Shown one piece after another: positions 9,201-16,838 of a stretch of DNA of 64,000 nucleotides. The DNA is from Burkholderiales bacterium. GTDB taxonomy: Bacteria > Pseudomonadota > Gammaproteobacteria > Burkholderiales > Burkholderiaceae_C. The number at the start of each line of letters is the position of its first letter. The first letter of the stretch is position 1. The translations under genes were made by a program, and so were the position numbers. The stretch covers positions 310,001-374,000 of the forward strand of contig JAIOOS010000006.1 in NCBI GenBank assembly GCA_021414305.1, written 5' to 3'. Below the pieces are notes generated by a model that saw only the letters and a list, made by a program, of their open reading frames with translations, was not told the origin of the DNA and did not search any database.

Positions 9201-9602
9201 GCGGCCGATTGCTTCGAGCGCAGCGAAGCACTCTCGCGCGCCATGAACCTCGCGCCGCAGGTGCTGAATGCGCTCGACGGCCGGGCCCGCGTCGCCCTGG
9301 CTCGCGGCGACGCGGCCGAGGCGCAGCGGCTGGCGGAGCAGTTGCTCGCCGAGGCCCACGCCGATCCCTCGACGCAGCAGCTCGACGGCACCTACGAGCA
9401 CCTGCTCCGCCTGACGCTGCACCGGGCGTTCGCCGCCGGCGGCGACCCGCGCGCCGATGTCCATCTCGCCGAAGCGCGCGCCGCGCTGCTGCTCGAGGCC
9501 GACCGCATCGACGACGCGGCGCTGCGGCGGAGCTTTCTCGAGAACATCGGCGAGAACCGCGCCATCCTGTCGCTGTGGACACAGCGTCCCGCGCCGCCGT
9601 AG
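6237..9602 (+). CDS. Class III nucleotide cyclase-AAA ATPase-TPR signalling protein (paralogue 1)
   Basis: The 1121-residue cytoplasmic protein has a short helical N-terminus, a class III cyclase domain (residues about 50-215), a STAND-like ATPase and a C-terminal TPR-like helical array (about 680-1110). The cyclase keeps both metal aspartates (FLDVVGST and YAGDNLLAAFG) and the transition-state Asn/Arg pair (VNIAARMEQ). The usual purine-selecting Lys and Asp are Gln in my alignment (LQYAGD, GQAVN). The ATPase has Walker A VVGEAGVGKSRLL and Walker B VFQLDDLHWADDGSLDF. It closely resembles the protein at 19509-22853. Product, cAMP or otherwise, is not settled by sequence. ATG 6237 is the first that places the conserved start MAPEQQQLEAGIAALEGQR. 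Confidence 0.9.
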   Translation: MAPEQQQLEAGIAALEGQRAALGDAVVDAALAGLKARLAALQAPESAQSLKQVSILFLDVVGSTALGQHLDPEEIAAVMEGVLARGTAIVEAHRGKVLQYAGDNLLAAFGAERAFEDDAERAVRCGLALLELGKALGEEVHAAHGHAGVDVRVGIHTGGVLLGGGVDEDGSIRGQAVNIAARMEQSAPAGALRISQDTYRSLRGGVFEVAPQEPLPVKGVETPVRSYLVLGARPGDFKAAARGIEGVETRMIGRDAELRALQDAFEALTRPGASLQCVVVVGEAGVGKSRLLHEFANWLEARTDRRNLFQARATPRMQGQPYGLLHDLFARRLQILDSDGMAVAQRKFEQGLMPLLLGDEGEAEAEAHIHLLGQLIGLDYGESRHVRGIRDEAREIRSRAFHAAVLALRRIHALAGRPVVFQLDDLHWADDGSLDFIDHVAQVDRDVPILLLALTRPTLFERRAEPLRMAGGTARRRIDLHPLDPTDSRRLAGELLQRLPQVPDDLQALLTGRADGNPFYMEELVKMLVDQGAIATSPERWSLDANRLQAIAVPPTLTGVLQARLDSLPAGERRGLQLASVVGLSFWDAALAHVDRAAPAQLPALEGRELVHAKEARGAAAEGLREYAFHHQILHQVTYDTVLKRVKREAHARTADWLAHHAGAVSRSLLGAAAAHYEQAGDSAQAAEYYARAAEHMAGMYVHDAALDHTARALRLLGDDDVELRWRLLANRERVLDLLGRREAQLADIAALEALAEAMPPGFEGDTRRAEVAWRRADHAHRIGDWETQEREARRTQALAERAGDVTLALRAIHRLAPALAFRGDPATGRALGEAALARAQALGLTREQSRLTNVLTVCTDMLGDRVASLKYSLLDLELGRAGGYRIYEAVGLSNVGMSYLGFGAFEAARRHLHEGLRLNQSLGNRQIEGNCFSILSELEWREGNRALALSHAQAAHAISVEVGSRLHQADSLWSLGNAELALDRWQAAADCFERSEALSRAMNLAPQVLNALDGRARVALARGDAAEAQRLAEQLLAEAHADPSTQQLDGTYEHLLRLTLHRAFAAGGDPRADVHLAEARAALLLEADRIDDAALRRSFLENIGENRAILSLWTQRPAPP

Positions 9603-9746
9603 CCTCTCTCGGAAGGGCGTCCTGGACGTCGCTACTCGTAGAACGCCGGCGAGTGCTTCTGCGCCAGGCTCCGAAGCAGGCATGGCGAGCCGGGGCCGGC
9701 CGGGGCGCAACGATCACAATCGCCCTCGTCCACGGGACCTTCGGCG

Positions 9747-10736
9747 ATGCACGACCTCAGCACCCTCAGCCTGACGGAGATCGTTCGCCTGCAGAACGAA
9801 CTGCAGCTCGAGCTGAGGCGTCGCTTCGAGCACAAGCTGCTGATGGCGTTCTCCGACATCGTCGGCTCCACGCCCTACTTCTCGCGCTTCGGCGACGCCG
9901 TCGGCCGCCAGCTCCACCAGCTCCACTTCGACCTGCTCGGCCAGGCCGCGAGCGACGCGCAGGGGCGCATCGTCGACGCCGTCGGCGACGGCGTGTTCTG
10001 CGTCTTCCCCGACGTGGCCTCGGGCGTGCGCGGCATCGTCGCCTTCGAGCAGGCGGTGGCGCGGGAGAACGCGGCCCGGGCGCGCGAGCACCAGCTCGCG
10101 GTCCGCATCGGCCTGCACTGGGGCTCGGTCCTGACCGACGGCGCCCTCGTCACCGGCGACTCGGTCCACCTCGCCGCCCGGGTGGCGCGCGCCGCCGAGC
10201 CGGGCGCGGTGTGCCTCACCCGCCAGGTGTTCCTCGAGTTCGAGCCGCGCCTCCGGCTGCTCTGCCGCGCCATCGGCACGCGCGAGCTGAAGGGCGTGGC
10301 GCAGCCGGTGGAGCTGCTCGAGCTCGACTGGCGCGACCCCGCCGCCTTTCCGCGCCACGTGCTGATCGAGGAGACCGACCAGCAGGTCGTGCTGCCGCAG
10401 CAGGACATCGTGAGCTTCGGCCGCCTGCACGAGCCCGACGGCCCGCGCGCCAACGACATCGTGCTGGCCCACCCCGACCCGGCGCGCACGCGGCAGATCA
10501 GCCGCTGGCACTTCGAGCTGCGGCGTGCACCCGAGGGCCTGTGGCTGCGGACGCTTTCGGACGGCCTCACCACCGTCGACGGCCAGCCGGTCGGCCGCGG
10601 CGCCGACGTGCCGGTGCGCAGCGGCACGCGCATCGGCGTGGGCGACACGCTGACGCTGCGCCTGGTGGGCGCGACGCACATGGCGTCGGACGACGACGTC
10701 GACACGACGCTGAGAAAGCCCGCCTCGCCGCGCTAG
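9747..10736 (+). CDS. Class III cyclase-like domain fused to FHA domain
   Basis: The 329-residue protein has a cyclase homology domain at about residues 30-195 (FSDIVGSTPYFSRFG, IVDAVGDGVFCVFPD) and an FHA domain at about 215-315 (VSFGR near its start, TRQISRWHFELRR, then the LTTVDGQPV loop). FHA domains bind phosphothreonine, so it may report or respond to Ser/Thr kinases such as that at 46284. The metal aspartates are present, but the transition-state Asn of VNxAAR is His (SVHLAARV), which may reduce or abolish cyclase activity. It follows the larger cyclase by 144 bases on the same strand. It overlaps the convergent serine hydrolase gene by 4 bases. Confidence 0.87.
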   Translation: MHDLSTLSLTEIVRLQNELQLELRRRFEHKLLMAFSDIVGSTPYFSRFGDAVGRQLHQLHFDLLGQAASDAQGRIVDAVGDGVFCVFPDVASGVRGIVAFEQAVARENAARAREHQLAVRIGLHWGSVLTDGALVTGDSVHLAARVARAAEPGAVCLTRQVFLEFEPRLRLLCRAIGTRELKGVAQPVELLELDWRDPAAFPRHVLIEETDQQVVLPQQDIVSFGRLHEPDGPRANDIVLAHPDPARTRQISRWHFELRRAPEGLWLRTLSDGLTTVDGQPVGRGADVPVRSGTRIGVGDTLTLRLVGATHMASDDDVDTTLRKPASPR

Positions 10737-11815
10737 AACCCGCCCGGCGCGGCGGCGAGGATCTTCTCCAGCAGGTCGCCGAAGCGGGCCTCCGACACCT
10801 CGCGCGCGAACAGCCGGTCCATCTCGACCCGGTGCACGACCACCAGGTCGCGGACCGGGTCGACGAGCAGGAACTGGCCGTAGTTGCCGCGCCCGGAGAA
10901 CACCGCCCCGGGAAACCGCTGCCGGAATGCCCAGCCGTCGCGACCCACCCACCACAGGTAGCCGTAGCCCAGGCCCGGCGCCACGGCGGTGTACGACCTG
11001 GTGCTCTCGGCGATCCACTCCTTCGAGACGATCTGCCGACCCTGCCAACGGCCCTCGCGCGCCATCAGCAGGCCCACGCGCGCGAGGTCGCGCGCGGAGA
11101 TCCGCATCACGTAGGCCGCATGGCTGGAGGCCCACTCGGTGACCGACCGCGTGTCGCGGGAAAGGATGAAGTCCTGGAAGGCGAGCGGCCGGGCGAGCTC
11201 CCTGTCGAGCGCGGCGAACACGCTGCTGCCGGTGATCTTCTCGAACACGGTGCCGAGCGCGTTGAAGTCCCAGTTGTTGTAGTACCAGAAGGTGCCCGGC
11301 TCGTGGCTGCCCCGGTACGGCCGCTCGGCCTTCATCGCTGCCATCTCGTACGCGGCGGGGTGATAGATGCCCGACCGCGACTGCAGGAGCTGGCGCACCG
11401 TGGCCTGCTTCTCGGTGTCGGAGAGGCCGCCCTTGTCGTCGATGCCGAGCTCGGCCAGCGTCTTGTCGATATCGATCTTCTTCCGGTCGACCTCGATGCC
11501 GTAGAGCACGCTCAGCATGCTCTTCCTCACCGAGGCGAGGTTCATCGGCTGGGCGACCGGCCCGAAGGCGTGCACCAGCACGCCGCGGTGCACGACCAGG
11601 TAGGCGCCGGTGCCGATGGCGCGCGCCGTCTCGTCGGCGGCCTGCAGCTTCTCGGCCGACCAGCCGCTGGCGGCGGGCGGCGCCTCGGCCCAGGTCTCGC
11701 CCGGGAACGTCGTGCCCTGGGCGAGCGCGCCGGCCGGCGCTCCGGCGGCGAAGAGCAGCGCGGCGGCGCCGGCAAGGGCGAGCAACCGGCGAAAGAACGC
11801 GCTTCCCTTGGACAT
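10733..11815 (-). CDS. Class C beta-lactamase-like serine hydrolase, exported
   Basis: The 360-residue protein has a signal peptide (FFRRLLALAGAAALLFAAG, cleavage near GALAQ) and the beta-lactamase/DD-peptidase fold of the AmpC-like 'serine hydrolase' family. The SxxK nucleophile is S95-V-R-K98 in NLASVRKSM; the YxN-like element is probably WYYNNWDFNALG and AYVMRISARDLARVGLLM. Family members include esterases, D-aminopeptidases and 6-aminohexanoate-dimer hydrolases, so the substrate is open. ATG 11815 is chosen over an ATG at 11833 because it gives a clean signal peptide and leaves space for the divergent gene starting at 11840. Confidence 0.85.
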   Translation of the reverse strand: MSKGSAFFRRLLALAGAAALLFAAGAPAGALAQGTTFPGETWAEAPPAASGWSAEKLQAADETARAIGTGAYLVVHRGVLVHAFGPVAQPMNLASVRKSMLSVLYGIEVDRKKIDIDKTLAELGIDDKGGLSDTEKQATVRQLLQSRSGIYHPAAYEMAAMKAERPYRGSHEPGTFWYYNNWDFNALGTVFEKITGSSVFAALDRELARPLAFQDFILSRDTRSVTEWASSHAAYVMRISARDLARVGLLMAREGRWQGRQIVSKEWIAESTRSYTAVAPGLGYGYLWWVGRDGWAFRQRFPGAVFSGRGNYGQFLLVDPVRDLVVVHRVEMDRLFAREVSEARFGDLLEKILAAAPGGF

Positions 11816-11839
11816 CTGCAAAGAACATAGCATGCGGCG

Positions 11840-12139
11840 ATGTACGACCACAACCAGACGCTCGTTCCCGAGTCCTTCCTCGCGCTCTATGCCCGCCACG
11901 GCCGGCCGCTGCTCGAGCGCAAGGAAATGGAAGCGCGCTACGAGAGCGCCGAGCTGCTGGCCGAGCAGATCGCCGCGGTGGTGGCGAACATTCCGGCCGA
12001 CGACGCCGACGCGCAGCGCGAAGCCATGTGCGCCGTCGAGGCCGGCCTGCTGGCCGATTCGCTGCAGGGCCGCGAGGCCGAGGCCGCATGGGTGGTCGCG
12101 CGGGTCGCCGAGATCTGCGGGTGGGCGCGGCCCGACTGA
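11840..12139 (+). CDS. Uncharacterised small acidic helical protein
   Basis: The 99-residue product (MYDHNQTLVPESFLALY at the start, EICGWARPD at the end) has no signal peptide or membrane segment and is predicted almost entirely alpha-helical. I do not recognise a characterised family. Its initiation codon lies 24 bases from that of the divergent serine hydrolase, so both promoters must overlap. Codon use is typical of the window and the frame is clean, supporting a real gene. Confidence 0.65.
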   Translation: MYDHNQTLVPESFLALYARHGRPLLERKEMEARYESAELLAEQIAAVVANIPADDADAQREAMCAVEAGLLADSLQGREAEAAWVVARVAEICGWARPD

Positions 12140-12172
12140 GGCCACCCGGCCCGCCGGCGCTCGCCGCCGGCC

Positions 12173-12256
12173 TCAGCCGGCAATGCCGAGCAGCGCGATC
12201 AGCGCGAACAACGCCAGCCACGCGAACGTGGCGGCGGCTTGTCGGGTGGTCATCAT
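12173..12256 (-). CDS. Possible 27-residue membrane micro-protein
   Basis: On the minus strand ATG ATG at 12256 opens 27 codons to a TGA at 12173. The product starts MMTTRQAAATFAW and continues with the hydrophobic run LALFALIALLGIAG, a single predicted membrane helix preceded by one arginine. It sits in the longest intergenic gap (12140-12352). No convincing Shine-Dalgarno sequence is visible, and GC-rich DNA readily yields hydrophobic short frames, so this is only a candidate. Confidence 0.25.
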   Translation of the reverse strand: MMTTRQAAATFAWLALFALIALLGIAG

Positions 12257-12352
12257 GGCGGCGAAGCGGCTGTCCAGTGCCCGACCATCCTCCCGCGAGG
12301 CGCGCAAGGGCACTGTCAACTCTTACAACCCCTGAACGCGGGGCGCGCCCGC

Positions 12353-14794
12353 CTACTTCGTCAGCAGCTCGCCGTTGATCTTCCCGAGCCGCTCGGTCCA
12401 CTTCTTCTGGAATTCGGCCTGCTGCGAGAGGTCCATGTCGACGAACTTGTCGTCGCCTTCCTTCGGTATCGGGATCGGCGTCTTCGTGGTGTCGCCCCGC
12501 TTCGGCCGCAGGCTCCGCGCGTGGATCACCTGGCCGGTGAGGTAGTCGCCCAGGCCCGGCGGAATGTTCGGGTAGCACTCGGCGATGTGCGTGCGGATGA
12601 CCGTCTGGTTGGCGGTGATGAAGTTCACTCCGCCCGGCTTGGCGACGAGCGGAACGTTGTCCATGTCGGTGGGCAGCGCGTTGAGCTGGGCCTCGATGCG
12701 GCTGCGCGAGGCGGCGAGCTGGTCGTTGCCGACCACGTTCTCGGGCAACGTGGCCACGGCCTCGTGCAGTCCCTCCCTGCCGGTGGGCGAGAGCCCCTTG
12801 GGCTGCTTGCCGGTGCCCGGCACCGGCTGCGTCTTCAGCCGCGCGGCGGAGGCGCCCATGAACTGCATCGACGACTGCGCGGTCTGCCCGTCCTTGGTCT
12901 TCACGCCGATCATCACGTCGTCGGGATTGCCCTTCACGTCTTTCATGCTGGGGTCGCCGAGGATCTTCGCCAGCTCCTCGGCCTTGCCCTTTTCCCTGGA
13001 GACCTTGCCGCCGAGCTTCTTCATCAGCTCGGCCGGATCGCGCTCCTCGATCTGCTGGTTGTAGTGCCGGTCCTGGTCGACCACCGGCTCGAGCGCCATC
13101 GGCGCCTCGGTGCCCTTGCCGGTGTCGTCGACCTCGTCGACGAACATCGCCTGCATCGCCTCCACGTCGGGGCCCGAGCCGTAGACCACCAAGTCGACGG
13201 TGATCGACTTCACCGCGTTGCCCTCGATCTCGACGACCACCGGACCGGCGCCCTTGGCGCTCTTGAAGCGGCCCTTGTAGACGGTCATGTTGCCGTTGAC
13301 GACCGGGGCTTCCTTCAGCTCCTCCTTGGGAAAGGCCTTCTCGGCCAGCGCGTTGTCGGTGCCGCGCAGGAACGCGGGCTTGCCGGTGAAGCCGACGATC
13401 CAGTGGATCTGCAGGTCCCCCACGTCCTTGTCGCGCAGGATCGTGGTGGCCACGTCGATCGCCGCGTTGCCGCCCACGACGGCGATGCTGTTGATCGTCT
13501 TGCCCGCGTAGCCCTCGCGGATCGACTTGCCGTCGACGGCGCGCTTGAAGGTGTCCATGTCCTTCACGCTCTCCTTCGACTCGATCGGGTCCGGCTCGCC
13601 CTTCTTCTTCTCGCCCGGGTCCTTCTGCTTGCCGATGCCCAGGGCGTTGGTGATCTTCCTCGCGTAGTAGATGCCCTTGCTGGTCTCGACCTCGAAGAAA
13701 TCGCCCTTGCAGCGCGTGACCTTGCCGACCGAGGCGTCGACGTTCGCCACCCGCTTGATCACCGCCGCGATCCGCTTCGAGAACTCGGCCCGGTCGGCGA
13801 GGCTGCCGTACTCGTCGACCGGCTCGTCGTCCTGCTCGGGGTCGATCATGTTGTGCGGGTGGTTGACCTTGCCGCCCTTGCCGCGCTCCTCGGCCCAGGG
13901 CTGCAGCGTGCCGAGCACCAGCGTCTCGGCCAGGTCGAGGTTGGCGTAGTTGTTGGCGATGTAGTACGAGGCGCTCGCGCCCGCGCCGAGGATGAGCTCC
14001 TTGTAGATCTCGATCTTCTTCGCATCGCCGGTCACCGCCCCGCCCTTGCGCCCCTGGCGCGCCTGCGCCGCGAGCTGCGCCTTCTCCTCGTACTCCTTCC
14101 AGGCCGCTTCCTCCTCTTCCGCCTTCACCGCCGCCTCGAGGATGTTCCAGAGCACCTTGAGGTCCTGCTCGGTCGCCTTGGCGCCCAGCGCCTTCTGCAC
14201 GTCGAAGTCGCCCCAGGTGTCGTTGCGGGCGATGTGCTTCTTCAGGTCCTCGCGCTTCAGGGCGGCGGCGACCTTCGAGGCGTCGAGGGTGCGGTTGTTG
14301 CGCGGCGCGCTCGGCACGAAAGGGAGGTCCTTGGCCGGGATCTTCTCCGCCGACTCCGACTTGTCGAGGACCCAGCGCGCCTGGTCCAGGTACTTCTGCA
14401 CCATGCGCGGATCGTCCTTGAGCTCGGCGGCTTTCTCGCAGAGGTGGGCGGCGAGCTCGAAGTCGCTGTCCTTGCCGTACTTGGCGGTGTTGAGGGCGAT
14501 GAACTTCTTCCACTTCTCCAGGGTGCCGTCTTCGGCGAGGCGCTTGCGGCACTCCTCGGTGTCGATGGCGTCGAGCCGGGTCGCCGCCTTCTGCACGTCT
14601 TCGGCGCCGATGACCGCCAGCTCGTCGGTCACCTTCTCGTAGTGCCTGAAGTTGGCATCGAGGATCTTCTGGAACTCGACGTCGGCCTTGCCGCCGAGGT
14701 CGTGCGCGCGAGCCTTCTGGATGGTGGAGAACTCCTTGCGCCACTGGGTCGACTCGATCGATGCCAGCACCTCGTGAACTGCGGTCTTGCCCAT
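12353..14794 (-). CDS. Large uncharacterised protein with two nucleotide-binding Rossmann-like motifs
   Basis: The 813-residue soluble, lysine-rich protein has a helical N-terminal region of about 260 residues. LILGAGASASYYIANNYA (about 268-285) follows, a dinucleotide-binding GxGxSA motif. NSIAVVGGNAAIDVATTIL (about 435-453) is a second Rossmann motif and LVVYGSGPD (about 535) resembles the third strand of FAD/NAD(P)-dependent oxidoreductases. A helical C-terminal region of about 250 residues completes it. This suggests a flavoprotein-like core embedded in long helical arms, an unusual architecture. The beta-propeller gene lies 19 bases upstream, and a GGGGAGC ribosome site precedes ATG 14794. 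Function unknown; enzyme activity is inference. Confidence 0.75.
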   Translation of the reverse strand: MGKTAVHEVLASIESTQWRKEFSTIQKARAHDLGGKADVEFQKILDANFRHYEKVTDELAVIGAEDVQKAATRLDAIDTEECRKRLAEDGTLEKWKKFIALNTAKYGKDSDFELAAHLCEKAAELKDDPRMVQKYLDQARWVLDKSESAEKIPAKDLPFVPSAPRNNRTLDASKVAAALKREDLKKHIARNDTWGDFDVQKALGAKATEQDLKVLWNILEAAVKAEEEEAAWKEYEEKAQLAAQARQGRKGGAVTGDAKKIEIYKELILGAGASASYYIANNYANLDLAETLVLGTLQPWAEERGKGGKVNHPHNMIDPEQDDEPVDEYGSLADRAEFSKRIAAVIKRVANVDASVGKVTRCKGDFFEVETSKGIYYARKITNALGIGKQKDPGEKKKGEPDPIESKESVKDMDTFKRAVDGKSIREGYAGKTINSIAVVGGNAAIDVATTILRDKDVGDLQIHWIVGFTGKPAFLRGTDNALAEKAFPKEELKEAPVVNGNMTVYKGRFKSAKGAGPVVVEIEGNAVKSITVDLVVYGSGPDVEAMQAMFVDEVDDTGKGTEAPMALEPVVDQDRHYNQQIEERDPAELMKKLGGKVSREKGKAEELAKILGDPSMKDVKGNPDDVMIGVKTKDGQTAQSSMQFMGASAARLKTQPVPGTGKQPKGLSPTGREGLHEAVATLPENVVGNDQLAASRSRIEAQLNALPTDMDNVPLVAKPGGVNFITANQTVIRTHIAECYPNIPPGLGDYLTGQVIHARSLRPKRGDTTKTPIPIPKEGDDKFVDMDLSQQAEFQKKWTERLGKINGELLTK

Positions 14795-14813
14795 CGCGTT
14801 TGCTCCCCTCGGT

Positions 14814-15989
14814 TCAGATGCTGGCCAGCCCCGCTACCTGCTGCTGCCGCGCCACGCCCGAGCGCGTGCCGCGCTCGAGCCGGAAGATGTCGAAGCCGTT
14901 GGTGTAGACGACGGCGCCGCCCGGATGCAGGTCGAAGCAGGCCACGTGCTCGGCCACCACCTCGGGCGCGGCCTCGGCCCGGTCGACGCGGATCAGCTCC
15001 CAGTCGCGCGGCACCAGCGCGCCGCCGTACTTCGGATCGTTCTTCACCTTCGAGAGCTCGATCATGCGGCCGTGCAGCCAGAGCTTGCCGAGGTCCTGGT
15101 CGAGCTCGGGCGCGCGCGGGCCGCCGGCCGAGCGCAGCGGCTCCTTGCCGTAGACCATGGAGAAGAAATTGAGGTAGCCGAAGATCGCCTTGAGCAGGCG
15201 AAAGGGCAGCAGCAGCGTGTCGGTGAGGGCCAGCCCGGCGCGCTCGCGCGGGGGCTTCTCGGCCGGGCGGCGAATGGCGTAGAGGCGGCCGTTCGCGTCC
15301 ATGCGCGGGGCCACGAAATCGAAGCGCCGGTCTTCGAGCAGGGTCTCGATCTGCCCGCTGCCGTAGTTCAGCATGTGCACGCAGGCGTGCGCCTGCGCCA
15401 CCATGTGGCCGGCCTGCGGATGCCGGGCCACGCCGCTCGATTGGTAGACGATGGTCTTGGCGCGGCCCGGCACCAGCGAGGGCGCGGCGTCGATGCAGTC
15501 GCCGCCGGTAACCGCGCCGCGGCGGTTGCCTTCTTCGTCGTAGACCTCGATGTGGGCGCTGCCGTCGGCGTTGCGCGAGGCGATGACGAGGCTCTTGTCG
15601 TCGGCGTTGTAGGCGAAGCCCTCGCAGTCCCAGCCGGTGCGGTGGAACAGGCGCACCTCGCGGTCTTCGGCCAGGTGGCGGCGAAAGAGGCCCCGGGTCT
15701 CGCCCACCGAGAGCACGTAGTAGAGGACGTCGTCGTCGCCGGTGCGGCTGGCGTGGAGAAAGCGCACCGTCATCGGCCCCTGGCCGCCGCCGCCGCCGGC
15801 GCCCCAGAGGCGCGCCGAAGGGATCATGCCGGACTGCTCTTCGCGCGGCGCGTGCTTCCAGTCGGTGGTGCGGCGGCTCTGCTCGGCGCGCTGGATCAGC
15901 TCCTTGGCGAAGGGCGACTCGATCTGCTTCGGCGCGGCGCCTTCGGCATGCAGCCACAGCTCGCCGTTGGCGATGGACAGCGTTCGCAT
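14814..15989 (-). CDS. TolB-like beta-propeller protein, cytoplasmic
   Basis: The 391-residue protein lacks a signal peptide. Repeated beta-rich blades include DVLYYVLSVGETRGLF, GFAYNADDKSLVIASR and IDAAPSLVPGRAKTIVYQSS, the last resembling the TolB/WD40-like 'SPDG' blade pattern. ALTDTLLLPFRLLKAIFGYL around residue 255 is a hydrophobic insertion that could be a membrane-associated loop. It probably forms a scaffold or interaction platform. It is the first gene of a two-gene operon with the 813-residue Rossmann-motif protein downstream, so the two products may act together. I cannot name a characterised homologue. Confidence 0.72.
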   Translation of the reverse strand: MRTLSIANGELWLHAEGAAPKQIESPFAKELIQRAEQSRRTTDWKHAPREEQSGMIPSARLWGAGGGGGQGPMTVRFLHASRTGDDDVLYYVLSVGETRGLFRRHLAEDREVRLFHRTGWDCEGFAYNADDKSLVIASRNADGSAHIEVYDEEGNRRGAVTGGDCIDAAPSLVPGRAKTIVYQSSGVARHPQAGHMVAQAHACVHMLNYGSGQIETLLEDRRFDFVAPRMDANGRLYAIRRPAEKPPRERAGLALTDTLLLPFRLLKAIFGYLNFFSMVYGKEPLRSAGGPRAPELDQDLGKLWLHGRMIELSKVKNDPKYGGALVPRDWELIRVDRAEAAPEVVAEHVACFDLHPGGAVVYTNGFDIFRLERGTRSGVARQQQVAGLASI

Positions 15990-16063
15990 CGGCCCTCCCC
16001 GTTCTTGTGTCGGATGGCGACGATGTTATCGCCCACCTCCCGGGCCGCCGCCCGATATTCGGC

Positions 16064-16732
16064 TTACGTCGCCTGCTGGCGGTACAGCAGAACGGCGAGG
16101 TCGGCGAGCACCCGGTAGTCGTTGGCCGCGGCGCCGCCCTGGCCGAGCGTGGCGGCGTTCACGGCGATGCCGTCGGCGGTGGCCATCAGCAGGGAAGACA
16201 TGCGAAGTGCCGCCGCCCGCGCCTTCGCCCTGGAGAGGCCCGCGAAGGCCGGTGCGAAGAGACGCACGCCGTACTGCAGCACGTCGGCCCGCGCCCGGCG
16301 CACGACCTCGACGCCGGCATGCCGGCCCGGGCCGAGCTCGACGCCGACCTTGATCACCAGGGTCACCATGCGCGCGTCGCGGGCCAGCGCGGCGGTGATG
16401 CCGGCGATGCCGGCGACCACCCTCTCCTCGCCGCTCGCCGGAAAGCTCGCCACGTCGGGCAGCGACCCGAGCCAGCGCTCGATGGCGGTCGCGGCCACCG
16501 CGGTGACCAACCCTTCCTTGCTGCCGAAGTGCCAGTAGATCGAGCTCGCCGGCGCGCCCGAGAGCCGAACCAGCTCGGCGATCGACATGGCGCTGACCGA
16601 GCCCTGCAGCAGCATGCCGGCGGCGACCTCCATCACCCGTTCCCGGGTCTGCCGCCCCAGCCGCTTGCGGCCGTTCTCCGGCACCGGCGGGTCGAGGGCC
16701 TTCGGCAGCGTGCGCAGCGCCTTGTTCGCCAT
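16064..16732 (-). CDS. TetR/AcrR-family transcriptional repressor
   Basis: The 222-residue product has a TetR DNA-binding domain: RQTRERVMEVAAGMLLQGSV then the recognition helix region IAELVRLSGAPASSIYWHFGS, followed by KEGLVTAVAATAIERWL. The C-terminal ligand domain is variable. The start is ATG 16732 (MANKALRTLP); a longer frame upstream crosses the operator and the sulfatase gene. It is divergent from the sulfatase gene, and the inverted repeat at 16789-16810 between them is its probable operator, implying that it represses the sulfatase and perhaps itself. Confidence 0.9.
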   Translation of the reverse strand: MANKALRTLPKALDPPVPENGRKRLGRQTRERVMEVAAGMLLQGSVSAMSIAELVRLSGAPASSIYWHFGSKEGLVTAVAATAIERWLGSLPDVASFPASGEERVVAGIAGITAALARDARMVTLVIKVGVELGPGRHAGVEVVRRARADVLQYGVRLFAPAFAGLSRAKARAAALRMSSLLMATADGIAVNAATLGQGGAAANDYRVLADLAVLLYRQQAT

Positions 16733-16760
16733 TCCGGATGGTCGGTGGTTACGAGAGTTG

Positions 16761-16810
16761 TTGACGGGCCGTCGCTTGCAGTATATTGATCTGTAGCGAT
16801 CACTACAGAT
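16761..16810 (+). promoter_or_regulatory. Sigma-70-like promoter with palindromic operator for sulfatase gene
   Basis: TTGACG at 16761-16766 and TATATT at 16782-16787 resemble -35 and -10 elements with a short 15-base spacer. Immediately downstream, 16789-16810 is a perfect 8-base inverted repeat, ATCTGTAG and CTACAGAT around CGATCA. The position just after the -10 element is where a TetR-family repressor would block initiation. The divergent TetR gene starts 28 bases away. Binding is inferred, not shown. Confidence 0.65.
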
Positions 16811-16838
16811 GATCGCAGAACCTGTTGGTGAGGTGGCC

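Noticed and set aside
6222-9710. Very long minus-strand open frame opposite the cyclase gene
   Set aside because: It is antisense to a gene with unmistakable cyclase, Walker and TPR motifs; its translation is rich in Arg, His and Gln with no motif, a GC-bias artefact.
9714-14744. Minus-strand open frame of about 1676 codons
   Set aside because: It crosses several genes with clear motifs on both strands, and its translation is Arg/Gly/Ala-rich low-complexity sequence.
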